From: Leifsonia sp. Root4
GTDB lineage: Bacteria > Actinomycetota > Actinomycetes > Actinomycetales > Microbacteriaceae
Assembly: GCF_001425085.1 (NCBI RefSeq)
Contig: NZ_LMDN01000002.1
Span: forward strand, 645,796 to 709,795
Reading direction: 5' to 3'
Length of the DNA stretch: 64,000 nucleotides
The notes under the pieces are model-generated. The model was not told the DNA's origin and did not search any database. It saw only the letters and a program-made list of their open reading frames with translations. Shown piece by piece: positions 28,180 to 39,279 of the stretch. Every line of letters begins with the position of its first letter. The first letter of the stretch is position 1. The translations under genes and the position numbers were made by a program.

Positions 28180-29222
28180 GCGGTGAGCTCCTTTCCAGCG
28201 GCGCGGAGCGCCGCTGCTCGTCGCCACGAGGCGAAGGCATTGGTTGTTGCCGGTGATTGCAGCAGGCAGACCACGGTCACGACGGCAGCCTTGAACACCA
28301 TGGTCACGACCGGCGGGATTCCGACCGTGTAGACGGTCGTCACGAGGGTCTGGATCACGAGGGCGCCGACCAGGGTTCCGGTCAGCGAGTAGCGGCCACC
28401 CATCAGCGACGTGCCGCCGATCACGACGGCGAGGATCGCGTCGAGTTCGATGAAGAGGCCGGTGTTGTTGGCATCCGCCGCCGTCTGATTGGCGGTGAGG
28501 ATGAGCCCGGCGATCGCCGCGGCGAGTGCGGAGAAGGTGTAGACGCCGAACAGCAGGCCGCGCGCACGGACGCCGGCCTGGCGGCTCGCCTCCGGGTTGA
28601 TGCCGACCGACTCGATCATCAGGCCGAGCGCGGTGCGGCGGGTGATCAGGGCTGCGAGGGCGAAGATCACGGCGGCGATGACGACCGCGATCGGCAGGCC
28701 GAACCAGAAGCCGGAGCCGATTGCCTTGAACGGCGGGCTGTTCACCGTGAGGATCTGCCCCTCGGTGATGAGCATCGCCACGCCACGGCCGGCCGTCATC
28801 AGGATGAGCGTCGCGATGATCGGCTGGATGCCGAGCACGGCGACGAGGAAGCCGTTCCAGACACCCATCACCAGGGCGACGCCGATCGCCACGGCGATCG
28901 CAACCGCCACGGTCGCCGGGCTGCCGGGGTTCTCGGAGCCGAGCAGGATCGAACACGCCACCGCGCCGGAGATGGCGCAGACGGCCCCGACCGAGAGGTC
29001 GATTCCGCGGGTCGCGATGACGAGCGTCATACCGATGGCGATGATGAGCATCGGGGCGCCGTTGCGCAGGATGTCGATCAGGCTGCCGAAGAGGTGCCCG
29101 TCTTTGACGGTGATGCTGAAGAACTCGGGGAACGCGATCAGGTTGATCGCGAACAGCACGAGCAGCATCACGACCGGCCAGAACAGCCGGTTCGAGGCGA
29201 GTTTGCCGAGCACGGCGGTCAT
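28176..29222 (-). CDS. ytfT: Sugar ABC transporter permease (YtfT-like)
   Basis: 348 residues, RbsC-type. IAIGMTLVIATRGIDLSVGAVCAISG is the family signature, and VIGGTSLMGGRYSLTGTLVGALVIQTL the second. It overlaps the ATPase gene upstream and yjfF downstream by ATGA junctions, so all three are coupled. It forms a heterodimeric channel with YjfF in the cytoplasmic membrane. Confidence 0.9.
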   Translation of the reverse strand: MTAVLGKLASNRLFWPVVMLLVLFAINLIAFPEFFSITVKDGHLFGSLIDILRNGAPMLIIAIGMTLVIATRGIDLSVGAVCAISGAVACSILLGSENPGSPATVAVAIAVAIGVALVMGVWNGFLVAVLGIQPIIATLILMTAGRGVAMLITEGQILTVNSPPFKAIGSGFWFGLPIAVVIAAVIFALAALITRRTALGLMIESVGINPEASRQAGVRARGLLFGVYTFSALAAAIAGLILTANQTAADANNTGLFIELDAILAVVIGGTSLMGGRYSLTGTLVGALVIQTLVTTVYTVGIPPVVTMVFKAAVVTVVCLLQSPATTNAFASWRRAAALRAAGKELTA

Positions 29223-30841
29223 GCGTTTTCTCCTGTCGTGCCGGGGGTGGTGGGTGTGGGGGCGGATGCCGCGGGCACTGCGCCATCCGCGGCGTCGTCC
29301 GCCGGGAGTTCATCCACTCCGGAGCCATCGGCGATCAGCGCCAACAGCGCCTCCACCGTGAGGTCGTCGTTCTCGATGTCGGCCACGAGCCGGCGGTCGC
29401 GCATCACGGCGACGCGGTGGCTGAGGCGCAGCACCTCGTCGAGCTCGGCCGAGATGAACACGACACTCATGCCGTTCTCGGCGAGCGTGTAGACGAGCTT
29501 CTGAATTTCGGCCTTGGCGCCGATGTCGATGCCACGGGTGGGCTCGTCGAGGATCAGCAGCCGGGGGGCGATGGCCAGCCATCGGGCGAGCAGAACCTTC
29601 TGCTGATTGCCGCCGGAAAGATTGCGCACGAGCGCGTCAGGGTTGGCCGGGCGGATGTTGAGCGCCTTGATGTAGCTCTCGGCCAGCTCGTCCTGCCGCT
29701 TCTTGGGGATGGGGCGGAACCAGCCGCGGTCGGCCTGGAGCGCGAGCACGATGTTGTCGCGCACGGTGAGCTCGTCGAGGATGCCCTCCTCGCGCCGGTT
29801 CTCGGAGGCGTAGGCGATGCGGTGGCTGAGCGCCTGGCGCGGTGTGCGCAGCTTCACCGGCTTGCCGGCGATGGTGAGCTCGCCGGCATCCGCCCTGTCG
29901 ATGCCGCCGAGCAGGCGGGCGATCTCGGTGCGGCCGGAGCCGAGCAGCCCGGCGAGGCCGACGACCTCGCCCTCGCCGATCGGGAGGCTGAGCGGTTCGA
30001 CGGCGCCCTTGCGGCCGAGGCTGCTCGCCAGCACGAAGGCGGTCTCGTCGTGGCTCGAGTCGAGCGCGGTCGCGGTGCGTGCGCGCTTCTCGAGATCGTC
30101 GAGCACGGTGAGTTCTTTGCCGATCATCTTCTGCACGAGGTCGATGCGCAGGATCTCGTCGGTGAGGTATTCGCCGACGAGCGCACCGTTACGGAGCACA
30201 GTGAGGCGGTCGGAGATTCCGTAGACCTGGTCGAGGAAGTGGGAGACAAAGAGGATGGCGACGCCGCTGTCTTTGAGCGAACGGATGACGCGGAACAGCT
30301 CGGCGACCTCCTCGGCGTCGAGGCTCGAGGTCGGCTCATCGAGGATGAGCACCTTGGCCTGAACGTCGATCGCACGGGCGATGGCGACCAGTTGCTGGAT
30401 GGCGAGCGAGTGCGAGTTGAGCAGCGAGTTCGGGTCGATGTCGAGGTTGAGACCGGCGAGGAGTTCGGAGGCGCGGGCCCGCATCCTCTTCCAGTCGATG
30501 CCGCGCCAATTGCGCGGCTCGCGTCCGAGCATGATGTTCTCGGCGACGGTGAGGTTGCCCAGCAGGTTCACCTCTTGGTAGACGGTGCTGATCCCCGCGG
30601 CCTGGGCGGCGGCCGGCCCCGCGAATGAGACCTGCTCGCCGTCGAGCGTGATCACGCCGGAGTCGATGCCGTAGACGCCGGTGAGCGCCTTGATCAGCGT
30701 GGACTTCCCTGCGCCGTTCTCCCCCATCAGCGAGTGCACCTCGCCGGGGAACATGCGAAAGCTCACGGCATCGAGGGCCTTGACTCCGGGGAACGAGATC
30801 GAGATGTCGGTCATGTCGACCACGGGCGCTGCGCCAGTCAT
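29219..30841 (-). CDS. ytfR: Sugar ABC transporter ATPase, two-domain (YtfR-like)
   Basis: 540 residues from [10 protein letters not shown]; an extension upstream is not supported. Two fused nucleotide-binding domains: the first has [10 protein letters not shown] and [15 protein letters not shown], the second a degenerate Walker A ([10 protein letters not shown]) with [14 protein letters not shown] and [19 protein letters not shown]. This is standard for RbsA/YtfR-type importers. The C terminus has an Asp/Ala/Pro-rich tail. It is 209 bp downstream of the binding-protein gene. Confidence 0.92.
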   Translation of the reverse strand: MTGAAPVVDMTDISISFPGVKALDAVSFRMFPGEVHSLMGENGAGKSTLIKALTGVYGIDSGVITLDGEQVSFAGPAAAQAAGISTVYQEVNLLGNLTVAENIMLGREPRNWRGIDWKRMRARASELLAGLNLDIDPNSLLNSHSLAIQQLVAIARAIDVQAKVLILDEPTSSLDAEEVAELFRVIRSLKDSGVAILFVSHFLDQVYGISDRLTVLRNGALVGEYLTDEILRIDLVQKMIGKELTVLDDLEKRARTATALDSSHDETAFVLASSLGRKGAVEPLSLPIGEGEVVGLAGLLGSGRTEIARLLGGIDRADAGELTIAGKPVKLRTPRQALSHRIAYASENRREEGILDELTVRDNIVLALQADRGWFRPIPKKRQDELAESYIKALNIRPANPDALVRNLSGGNQQKVLLARWLAIAPRLLILDEPTRGIDIGAKAEIQKLVYTLAENGMSVVFISAELDEVLRLSHRVAVMRDRRLVADIENDDLTVEALLALIADGSGVDELPADDAADGAVPAASAPTPTTPGTTGENA

Positions 30842-30889
30842 ACTCGGTCCTCTCTTCTTTGAGGTGCGTGCGGGTGTGGCGATGCCGCT

Positions 30890-30924
30890 GGTTCCGGATG
30901 CCGCGTGTTGCGGCATCCGGAACC
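30890..30924 (-). repeat. Intercistronic hairpin between ytfQ and ytfR
   Basis: GGTTCCGGATGCCGC and its exact complement form a 15-bp perfect stem around GTGTT. No T-run follows, so it is more likely an RNA-stability or attenuation element that lets the binding protein be made in excess over the ATPase than a full terminator. Confidence 0.6.
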
Positions 30925-30982
30925 AGGGGGCACCGCTCTGGTGCCAGTGCGACCGGTCGTGCGGGTGTTTCCGGTCGCTACT

Positions 30983-31018
30983 GGTGTAACGGATCGTGCT
31001 GGTGTTACGGATCGTGCT
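30983..31018. repeat. Tandem 18-bp repeat near ytfQ stop
   Basis: Two copies of GGTGTaACGGATCGTGCT, differing at one base, followed by the start of a third (ggtgttgctgg). It lies 33 bp beyond the ytfQ stop codon in the spacer before ytfR. Confidence 0.6.
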
Positions 31019-31050
31019 GGTGTTGCTGGAGTGGCTGCTGCCGGGCGTGC

Positions 31051-32046
31051 CTAGTAGGCGCGGGTCGGCAGCGCCTCGATGGCCTGCTCCTGCGTGAAGG
31101 TCGTCTCCTCGGTGACGATGCGCTTCTCGGTTGCCTCACCGTTGTTGATCTGCTTGACGACCTCGATGAGCTGCTTGCCGAGCAGCGGCGAGCACTCGAC
31201 GATGAAGTTGATCTTGCCGTCGGCGAGCGCCGTCATGCCGTCCTTGACTGCGTCGACGGTGACGATCTTGATGTCCTTGCCCGGAACGAGACCGGCGGCC
31301 TCGATGGCCTCGATCGCGCCGAGACCCATGTCGTCGTTGTGTGCGTAGATCAAGTCGACGCCGGGGTTGGACTTGAGCAGAGCCTCGGTGACCTGCTTGC
31401 CTCCGGCACGCGTGAAGTCACCGGTCTGGGAGGCGACGACCTCGAACTTGGGGTCGGAGGCGATCACCTCGGCGAAGCCCTCTGCGCGGTCGATCGCCGG
31501 GGCGGCACCGGTCGTGCCCTCAAGCTGGATGATCTCGACGGGTTCGGTCTGGTCCTTGTACTCCTCGACCACCCAGTCGCCGGCCTTCTCACCCTCGAGC
31601 ACGAAGTCGCTGCCGAGGAAGGTGACGTAGAGCGAGTCGTCGGCCGAGTCCACCGCGCGGTCGGTGAGCACGACGGGGATGCCGGCATCCTTCGCCTCGT
31701 TGAGCACGGCGTCCCAGCCGGTCTCGACGACCGGCGAGAATGCGATCACGTCGACCTGCTGCTGAATGTAGGAGCGGATCGCCTTGATCTGGTTCTCCTG
31801 CTTCTGCTGGGCGTCGGAGAACTTCAGCTCGATGCCGGCCTCTTCGAACGCCGACTGGATGTCCTTGGTGTTGGCGGTGCGCCACCCGCTCTCGGCGCCG
31901 ACCTGGGCGAAACCGACGACGAGATCGCTTTCTGCCTTGGGGCCGGCTGCTGCAGCGTCACCGCTGCCGGTGTCGGCGGCCGGGGCACACCCGGCGAGTG
32001 CGAGAAGCATGGCTCCTGCTGCGAATGTTCCGATGATTTTCTTCAT
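31051..32046 (-). CDS. ytfQ: Sugar-binding lipoprotein (YtfQ-like)
   Basis: 331 residues. Signal peptide and lipobox LALAGC at residues 15-20, so it is anchored outside the membrane. The mature part is a ribose-type binding fold: VGFAQVGAESGWRTANTKDIQSAF, QVDVIAFSPVVETGW, YAHNDDMGLGAIEAIEAAG. These segments are typical of the YtfQ galactofuranose-binding group. First gene of the ytfQ-ytfR-ytfT-yjfF operon, with two palindromic operators in its promoter region. Confidence 0.9.
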   Translation of the reverse strand: MKKIIGTFAAGAMLLALAGCAPAADTGSGDAAAAGPKAESDLVVGFAQVGAESGWRTANTKDIQSAFEEAGIELKFSDAQQKQENQIKAIRSYIQQQVDVIAFSPVVETGWDAVLNEAKDAGIPVVLTDRAVDSADDSLYVTFLGSDFVLEGEKAGDWVVEEYKDQTEPVEIIQLEGTTGAAPAIDRAEGFAEVIASDPKFEVVASQTGDFTRAGGKQVTEALLKSNPGVDLIYAHNDDMGLGAIEAIEAAGLVPGKDIKIVTVDAVKDGMTALADGKINFIVECSPLLGKQLIEVVKQINNGEATEKRIVTEETTFTQEQAIEALPTRAY

Positions 32047-32139
32047 CTGACTAAACCTCCTTGTTCAGTGCCGGCGGTGAATGTGCTGCGTTCCCGGTGC
32101 CGGATCGCCAGTTCATTCTGGCGGTGTCCCGATGTTAGC

Positions 32140-32153
32140 GCTCACATGTGAGC
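32140..32153. promoter_or_regulatory. LacI-type operator 1 upstream of ytfQ
   Basis: GCTCACATGTGAGC is a perfect 14-bp palindrome, 94 bp before the ytfQ start and in AT-richer sequence. Together with the second site 95 bp further upstream it could support repression by looping (inference). Confidence 0.6.
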
Positions 32154-32234
32154 CTTCACAATAGGCGGTGTGCAATTTCTTTCCCTGATTTTATGGGGAT
32201 CCATCGAAAGCTCCGCCACAAGACGGCTTGCGTA

Positions 32235-32248
32235 TGTGAGCGCTCACA
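32235..32248. promoter_or_regulatory. LacI-type operator 2 upstream of ytfQ
   Basis: TGTGAGCGCTCACA is a perfect palindrome with the central CG and TGTGA/TCACA arms of actinobacterial LacI-family operators. It lies 189 bp upstream of ytfQ. Likely bound by one of the two LacI proteins encoded nearby. Confidence 0.68.
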
Positions 32249-32310
32249 CCGGCCTCCGCATTTTCGGGCATGCGGTCATCCCGCGCGCGACCATGGCCCT
32301 CAACGGAACA

Positions 32311-32345
32311 GGGCCCCGGCATCCGAGTAACGGATGCCGGGGCCC
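32311..32345 (-). terminator. Strong hairpin downstream of mmsB
   Basis: GGGCCCCGGCATCCG and its exact complement flank AGTAA, 21 bp past the mmsB stop. The stem is 15 bp, all paired, but there is no T-run, so termination is probable though not certain. The remaining part of the 319-bp gap (32047..32365) holds the ytfQ promoter and its two operators. Confidence 0.65.
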
Positions 32346-32365
32346 TCTCGCGTGAGATGCGTCGG

Positions 32366-33607
32366 CTAGTTGCCGCCAGCGCGGCGCTTGTTGTAGACGT
32401 CGAAGGCGACGGCCAGGAGCAGCACGAGGCCCTTGACGGCCTGCTGCCACTCGATGCCGATGCCCATGATCGACATACCGTTGTTCAGCACACCGATGAT
32501 CAGACCACCGATGATCGCGCCGGCAATCGTACCGACACCACCCTGCACCGCTGCGCCACCGATGAAGGCGGCGGAGATGGCCTCGAGCTCGAAGCCATCA
32601 CCGGCCTTCGGGCCGGCCAGGTTGAGGCGGGCCGTGAAGATGAGGCCGGCGAGCGCGGCGAGCACACCCATGTTGACGAAGAGAAGGAAGTCGACGCGGC
32701 GGGCCTTGACACCGGAGAGCTCTGCGGCGTGACGGTTGCCACCGATCGCGTAGATGTGGCGGCCGAAGACGCTGCGGTTCATGATCACGCCATAGATCAG
32801 CACGAGGACGGCGAGCACGATGAGCGTGATCGGGATGCCCTTGTAGCTGGCAAGGGCCCAGGCGAACGCGCCGATGACGGCCGCGATCAGCACGAGCTTG
32901 ATGACGAACCAGCTGAGCGGCTCCACCTCCTGGCCGTACTTCTGGCGGCCGACGCGGGTGCGCACCTGCTGCAGGATCAGCGCGGCGATCGCGATGACGC
33001 CGACACCGATGGTCAGCGGGTCGAGTGCGAACTCCCCGAACACATTCGTGAGGAAGCCGTTGCCGAGCGCGCGGTACTCGGCCGGGAACGAACCGATGTT
33101 GGCGTTGCCGAGCACGACGAGGGCGAGACCGCGGAAGATCAGCATGCCGGCCAGCGTCACGATGAACGCTGGGATGCCGACGTAGGCGATCCAGAAGCCC
33201 TGCCAGACACCGACCAGGGCACCGATCAGCAGCGACAGAATGATCGAGAGCCACCACGGCAGCCCCCACGTCACCGCGAACACACCGGAGCAGGCTCCGA
33301 CGAAGGCGGCGACGGATCCGACCGAGAGGTCGATGTGGCCGGCGATGATGACCATCACCATGCCGATCGCGAGAACGAGGATGTAGCCGTTCTGCACGAT
33401 CAGGTTGGAGATGTTCTGCGGGCGCAGCAGGATGCCGTCGGTCAGCACCGTGAACAGCACGACCACGGCGATGAGCGCGAGGAAGATGCCGTTCTTGCCG
33501 AGGTCGGCCAGCACGTGGCTGAGCCAGCGCGTGAACTTGTTGTCCGACGGATTGATCTGTGAGCCGACCGCGGTGTTGTCGGTCGGCTGGTTTTCAAGTT
33601 TTGTCAT
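32366..33607 (-). CDS. mmsB: Multiple-monosaccharide ABC transporter permease (MmsB/GguB-like)
   Basis: 413 residues, longer than RbsC-type permeases as expected for MmsB/GguB. Signature segments are AIGMVMVIIAGHIDLSVGSVAAFVGA and FIGGAAVQGGVGTIAGAIIGGLIIGVLNNGMSIMG; about ten or more membrane helices. It works with MmsA and ChvE to import aldoses such as L-arabinose, galactose, glucose or xylose. It is 34 bp downstream of mmsA. Confidence 0.93.
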   Translation of the reverse strand: MTKLENQPTDNTAVGSQINPSDNKFTRWLSHVLADLGKNGIFLALIAVVVLFTVLTDGILLRPQNISNLIVQNGYILVLAIGMVMVIIAGHIDLSVGSVAAFVGACSGVFAVTWGLPWWLSIILSLLIGALVGVWQGFWIAYVGIPAFIVTLAGMLIFRGLALVVLGNANIGSFPAEYRALGNGFLTNVFGEFALDPLTIGVGVIAIAALILQQVRTRVGRQKYGQEVEPLSWFVIKLVLIAAVIGAFAWALASYKGIPITLIVLAVLVLIYGVIMNRSVFGRHIYAIGGNRHAAELSGVKARRVDFLLFVNMGVLAALAGLIFTARLNLAGPKAGDGFELEAISAAFIGGAAVQGGVGTIAGAIIGGLIIGVLNNGMSIMGIGIEWQQAVKGLVLLLAVAFDVYNKRRAGGN

Positions 33608-33641
33608 GTGAGTGTCTCCTTGAGATTCCCGAGCGCCGACG

Positions 33642-35171
<1,530 letters not shown>

Positions 35172-35252
35172 GAGTGTGCCTTCCTCATTCGACTTCCTAC
35201 TTCTTTGTTGGTTTCGTCATCCGCCCAGTGAACGGATGCCGCAGCGATGAGT

Positions 35253-35284
35253 GCCGGTGGGGATACCGTAATACCCCCACCGGC
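35253..35284 (-). repeat. Intercistronic hairpin between chvE and mmsA
   Basis: GCCGGTGGGG pairs with CCCCACCGGC across a 12-nt loop, 27 bp after the chvE stop. Like the ytfQ/ytfR hairpin it sits directly after a binding-protein gene and probably protects its 3' end or reduces expression of the downstream ATPase. Confidence 0.6.
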
Positions 35285-35310
35285 CGCACGCTGCGATGGA
35301 TCGCGGCTTA

Positions 35311-36435
35311 TTAGCCCTTGATCTCGTCTTCGGTCCAGTAACCGCTGTCGACCAGGACCTCGTTGATGTTGTCCTTGACAACGATCTGCGAGGGGAGCAG
35401 GTACGACGGGACGGTGATCTTGCCGTTGTCGTAGTCGGTCGTGTTGTTGACCTCGACCTCTTCACCGTTCAGGATGGCGGACGCCATCGTGACGGCGACC
35501 TCCGCCAGCTGGCGGGTGTCCTTGAAGATGGTGGCGAACTGCTCGCCCGAGTTGATGGCCTTGACCGAGTCGAGCTCGGCGTCCTGGCCGGAGATGACGG
35601 GCCACTCGTCGCCGACGGTGTAGCCGGCATCCGTCAGAGCGGAGATGATGCCGCGCGACAGTCCGTCGTACGGGGAGAGAACGCCGTTGACCTTGGAGCC
35701 GTCGGAGTACGTCGACGTCAGCAGGTTCTCCATGCGCTTCTGGGCGACTTCGCCGTCCCAGCGGAGGATGGCGGCCTGCTCGAACTCGGTCTGGCCGCTC
35801 TTGACGACGAGGGTGCCGGCGTCAATGAAGGGCTGGAGCTCGTCGATGGCACCCTGCCAGAAGAACGTGGCGTTGTTGTCATCGGGCGAGCCGGCGAAGA
35901 GCTCGATGTTGAACGGGCCGGCGGGGGCGCCGTCGATCGGGGTGCCGTCGAGCTCGACGAGGCCGAGTCCGTTGAGGACCGACCATGCCTGCTGCTGGCC
36001 GACGATGTAGTTGTCGAACGACGCGTAGTAGTCGACGTTCTCCGAGTCGCGGATCAGGCGGTCGTAGGCGATGACGGGGATGTCGTTCGCTGCGGCCTCT
36101 TCGAGAACGCTGGTCAGCGTGGTGCCGTCGATCGAAGCGATGATCAGGGCCTCTGCGCCCTTGGTGATCATGTTCTCGATCTGCGAGACCTGCGTGGGGA
36201 TGTCGTCTTCTGCGTACTGCAGGTCGACCTTGAAGCCCTGGGCCTCGAGCTGCTCCTTGACGGCGTCGCCGTCCTGGATCCAGCGCTCGGAGCTCTTCGT
36301 CGGCATCGCAACGCCGATGAGGCCGCCGTCGCCGCCACCCTCGCCGGCCGAATCGCCGGAGGTGCCGGAGCAGGCAGCGAGTGCCAGCATGGCGCCGGCC
36401 GTGAACATCGTGAGAAGGACCTTCTTCGTCTTCAC
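35311..36435 (-). CDS. chvE: Multiple-monosaccharide-binding lipoprotein (ChvE-like)
   Basis: 374 residues. Lipobox LALAAC at residues 17-22 gives a membrane-anchored lipoprotein. [43 protein letters not shown] and [13 protein letters not shown]-like segments (read [12 protein letters not shown]) are diagnostic of ChvE/MmsE sugar-binding proteins. First gene of the chvE-mmsA-mmsB operon; likely binds aldoses such as arabinose and galactose. A kinase-free AraD gene lies just downstream of another promoter region to its right. Confidence 0.94.
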   Translation of the reverse strand: MKTKKVLLTMFTAGAMLALAACSGTSGDSAGEGGGDGGLIGVAMPTKSSERWIQDGDAVKEQLEAQGFKVDLQYAEDDIPTQVSQIENMITKGAEALIIASIDGTTLTSVLEEAAANDIPVIAYDRLIRDSENVDYYASFDNYIVGQQQAWSVLNGLGLVELDGTPIDGAPAGPFNIELFAGSPDDNNATFFWQGAIDELQPFIDAGTLVVKSGQTEFEQAAILRWDGEVAQKRMENLLTSTYSDGSKVNGVLSPYDGLSRGIISALTDAGYTVGDEWPVISGQDAELDSVKAINSGEQFATIFKDTRQLAEVAVTMASAILNGEEVEVNNTTDYDNGKITVPSYLLPSQIVVKDNINEVLVDSGYWTEDEIKG

Positions 36436-36566
36436 TGTGTTTCCTTTCGTTGTGACATGGACATCATTGTCGGGTGGTGCAAACCGGATTCGGCTTCGTC
36501 CATGAGAGCCGGGATCCGGATCGGCAGCGCGGCTGTCGCGCCTTCGATGTCTGGGTGGTGCGCCGG

Positions 36567-37364
36567 CTAGCTGCTGCTCGCCTTCGCACCCGTGGCGCCG
36601 GAGCGCCGCGTGGGTGGTGGAGTCGTGGGTGCTTTCCGCGCGCCGCGCGGAGTCTTCGGCGGGCGGGCGTTGCCGGCCTGACCGTAGACATTCTGGTAGC
36701 GATCGAAGAGAGCGTCGATCGCGGGCTGGGGGATCTCGATCACGGCGCCGCCCTGGCGGGCCAGGTGCACCGTGCGGGCGGCGTCCTCGACCATGACGGC
36801 GGCCTTGACCGCGTCGCGGGCGTCCGTGCCGATCGTGAACGGGCCGTGGTTCTGCATCAGCACGGCGCGGGAGCGGTGACCGCTCAGCGTCTGCACGATG
36901 CCGCGACCGATCGAGTCGTCGCCGATGACAGCGAATGGGCCGACCGGAACCGGGCCGCCGAACTCATCGGCCATGGCGGTGAGCACGCATGGGATCGCCT
37001 CGCCGCGGGCGGCCCAGGCCGTCGCGTAGGGCGAGTGCGTGTGCACGACGCCGCCGACCTCTGGCATATTCCGGTAGACGTATGCATGCGCGGCGGTGTC
37101 ACTCGACGGTGCCCGGTCGCTGCCGGGGGTGTCCGTGATAACGGTGCCGTCGAGGTCGCAGAGGATCATATTCTCTGGGCCGAGCTCGTCGTACGAGACG
37201 CCGGACGGCTTGATGACGAAGAGGTCGGCACCTGACACACGGGCCGAGACGTTGCCGCCGGTCCAGGCGACGAGTCCGTTGCGGGTGAGCTCGGCGTGCA
37301 GCTGCGCGACCTCGGTGCGCAGACGGGCGATGGCCACCTCGAGGGTGGGACCGTAGCCGCTCAC
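36567..37364 (-). CDS. araD: L-ribulose-5-phosphate 4-epimerase
   Basis: 265 residues from a GTG with GGGAG 7 nt upstream; the frame is open further up but unlike the family. The class II aldolase/epimerase fold is clear: [22 protein letters not shown] with the zinc histidines, and [10 protein letters not shown]. It converts L-ribulose 5-phosphate to D-xylulose 5-phosphate in arabinose catabolism. The C-terminal ~35 residues are an odd Ala/Pro/Arg-rich tail ([15 protein letters not shown]). araA and araB are not in the window; the ChvE transporter downstream fits an arabinose pathway. Confidence 0.9.
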   Translation of the reverse strand: MSGYGPTLEVAIARLRTEVAQLHAELTRNGLVAWTGGNVSARVSGADLFVIKPSGVSYDELGPENMILCDLDGTVITDTPGSDRAPSSDTAAHAYVYRNMPEVGGVVHTHSPYATAWAARGEAIPCVLTAMADEFGGPVPVGPFAVIGDDSIGRGIVQTLSGHRSRAVLMQNHGPFTIGTDARDAVKAAVMVEDAARTVHLARQGGAVIEIPQPAIDALFDRYQNVYGQAGNARPPKTPRGARKAPTTPPPTRRSGATGAKASSS

Positions 37365-37541
37365 GAGCGGACTCCCGTGCTGCTGGTGGTGCTGCGTCGA
37401 GACGCGGATGCGGCGGCGCCGGCGGGTGCCGCCAGGCCTGTCTGCATCGACTGCTGCTTCACGTTCTCGACTCCTTTGTCGACACACCGGGTGTGTCTGG
37501 GCATTTCCATCCGGGCGGTTGACCGCCGGATGTGACACTCA

Positions 37542-37557
37542 ATGTGAACGGTCACAT
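37542..37557. promoter_or_regulatory. LacI-type operator upstream of araD
   Basis: ATGTGAACGGTCACAT: arms ATGTGA and TCACAT are perfect complements around ACGG. It lies about 180 bp before the araD start in a 371-bp gap that otherwise holds no gene, only GC-rich inverted repeats beyond the neighbouring lacI stop (about 37640..37735). Confidence 0.68.
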
Positions 37558-37735
37558 CGAGTGTCCTCATGTTAGCCGCATCGAGGATCGGATTGTCAAA
37601 TCTCGCATGTCTCAGATTTGTAACGGTCCTGCGATCCCCGTGATCCCGGGGCTGATCGCGCTCTCAGCGCGCTCCCGGGGTGCACGGATGGCGCGCTAAG
37701 CGCGCACGAAGCTCGCGCCCAGCGTGCGAGCGGGC

Positions 37736-38887
37736 TTAGAACGCCGGCAGGCCCGTCGAGGCGCGCACGATGAGCTCAGGCACGAGCAGACGGCCGCCGG
37801 CCGCCTCTTGCACGTCGCCCGTCTCGGCGCCTGTCGCGGTGCCCGGCGCGGTGCCCGGCTCGGTGCCGTTCTCGGTGCCGGGCCCGGCGTCTTCGGCGGC
37901 GGCATCCGGCGCGGCGGCGCCAGGCACGCTCGAACGGCGGCCGATGTCGGTGATCAGCCGCTCGACACAGCGCCGGCCGAGTTCGGCGAAGTCCTGGCGC
38001 ACGGTCGTGAGCGGCGGCGCGAAGTGCGCGGCCTCGGGGATGTCGTCGAATCCGACGATGCTGACGTCCCGCGGTACATCGAGCCCCGCATCGCGCACCG
38101 CGTGCATGAGGCCGAGCGCCATCTGGTCGTTCGAGGAGAAGATCGCGGTGAAGTCGCGCACACTGAGCAGCTCGCGCCCGGCGTAGTAGCCGAAGTCGGC
38201 CGTCCAATCCCCCAGGATCGGCGCGGTGGTCGCCACCTCGCTGTCCGACATCTCCCGCAGGAATCCGGTCATCCGCGCCTCGGCCTCGATCCAGTCCTGG
38301 GGGCCGGCGAGATGGTAGATGTGGCGGTGGCCGAGCTCGATCAGGTGGCGGGTCGCCAACCGGGCGCCGCTGATCTGGTCGACGGCCAGCGTGTTCCCGT
38401 CGAACCGCCCGCTGGACTGCAGCGTGACAAGCGGCACGTCGATGGCGAACTCGGCCAGGATGTCGAAGACGCGCACCTGCGGGGCGATGACGACGATGCC
38501 CTCGACCGCCTGCGCCATCAGGTGTTCGACCGCGCCGGTGATGGCCTCACGGTCGGCACCGACGATGTTCGCCGTGTTGATGTAATAACCCTGCGCGCGG
38601 GCGGCGACCTCGATCGCGGCGATGCTGCTGGCAGGGCCGTATTGCGCGCTGGAGGCCGAGAGCACCCCGATCGTGCGCGAGCGGCTCGTCACGAGGGCCC
38701 TGGCGGCGCGGTTCGGCCGGTACTGCAGCTGGTCCATGACCGAGAGCACGCGGGCCTTCGTCTCCGGCCGGATGCTCGGGTGGTGGTTCAGCACGCGCGA
38801 AACTGTCTGGTGGGAGACCCCCGCCAGACGCGCGACATCGCGAATACTCGGAGCCCGCCCCCGGCTGCCTTCGTCTGTCACGGTCAT
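37736..38887 (-). CDS. LacI-family transcriptional regulator
   Basis: 383 residues from MTVTDEGSRG; an upstream in-frame start would cover the operator at 38955. HTH and hinge: PSIRDVARLAGVSHQTVSRVLN and PNRAARALVTSRSRTIG. The effector domain ends VGFDDIPEAAHFAPPLTTV. Between this and the final strand is a low-complexity insertion of about 40 residues rich in Gly, Thr, Glu and Pro (repeats of GTxxG). Divergent in position from araD's promoter side, it probably regulates araD, itself and perhaps chvE in response to a pentose or hexose. Confidence 0.9.
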   Translation of the reverse strand: MTVTDEGSRGRAPSIRDVARLAGVSHQTVSRVLNHHPSIRPETKARVLSVMDQLQYRPNRAARALVTSRSRTIGVLSASSAQYGPASSIAAIEVAARAQGYYINTANIVGADREAITGAVEHLMAQAVEGIVVIAPQVRVFDILAEFAIDVPLVTLQSSGRFDGNTLAVDQISGARLATRHLIELGHRHIYHLAGPQDWIEAEARMTGFLREMSDSEVATTAPILGDWTADFGYYAGRELLSVRDFTAIFSSNDQMALGLMHAVRDAGLDVPRDVSIVGFDDIPEAAHFAPPLTTVRQDFAELGRRCVERLITDIGRRSSVPGAAAPDAAAEDAGPGTENGTEPGTAPGTATGAETGDVQEAAGGRLLVPELIVRASTGLPAF

Positions 38888-38954
38888 CCCGTCTCTGCGA
38901 TGTTGAATCTGCGCTGGTGAAACGTGCGCGGGTGAGAACCTGCGATGCCTCGCG

Positions 38955-38970
38955 ATGTGTACGTTCACAT
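38955..38970. promoter_or_regulatory. LacI-type operator in the lacI promoter
   Basis: ATGTGTACGTTCACAT has 7 of 8 complementary arm positions around a central ACGT and closely resembles the araD operator at 37542. Its place 67 bp before the lacI start suggests autoregulation. Confidence 0.6.
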
Positions 38971-39012
38971 GCGTGCGCGCAGGTCAATTATGCACCCCGC
39001 GTCGTCGTGTGA

Positions 39013-39072
39013 CTGTCACATGTGTTCCTGTCACATCCGCAACTGTGCCTGTCACATCGGCTCGTGTGACAG
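39013..39072. repeat. Cluster of CTGTCACAT repeats upstream of lacI
   Basis: CTGTCACAT occurs at 39013..39021, 39028..39036 and 39049..39057, with a related inverted copy (GTGTGACAG) at 39064..39072; spacing is 15, 21 and 15 bp. The rest of the 311-bp gap to the MFS gene shows no gene. It could be a multi-site operator or promoter array. Confidence 0.5.
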
Positions 39073-39279
39073 GCACATCCGCGGCAGAGGTCGCCGCGAG
39101 CGGCTGCCAGCACTGTCGAGGATGCCGGCATCCGCCCCCGTGGAAGCCCGCGGAGCGGCGGGAGGTGATCGGCGCGAGCGGAGGCCGGAACCGCCGGAAC
39201 GGGCCTCCGTCGGCGCCGATGGCCTCCCGAGGTGCCGCCGTCGGGTGCGCTCTGGGCGGGCTCGGCGCGCAGGCGCGCT

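Noticed and set aside
27061-29328. 755-codon frame spanning both YtfT- and YjfF-like genes
   Set aside because: The upstream two-thirds is out of frame with the YtfT-like permease and has no hydrophobic pattern; the real YjfF start is the ATG at 28179.
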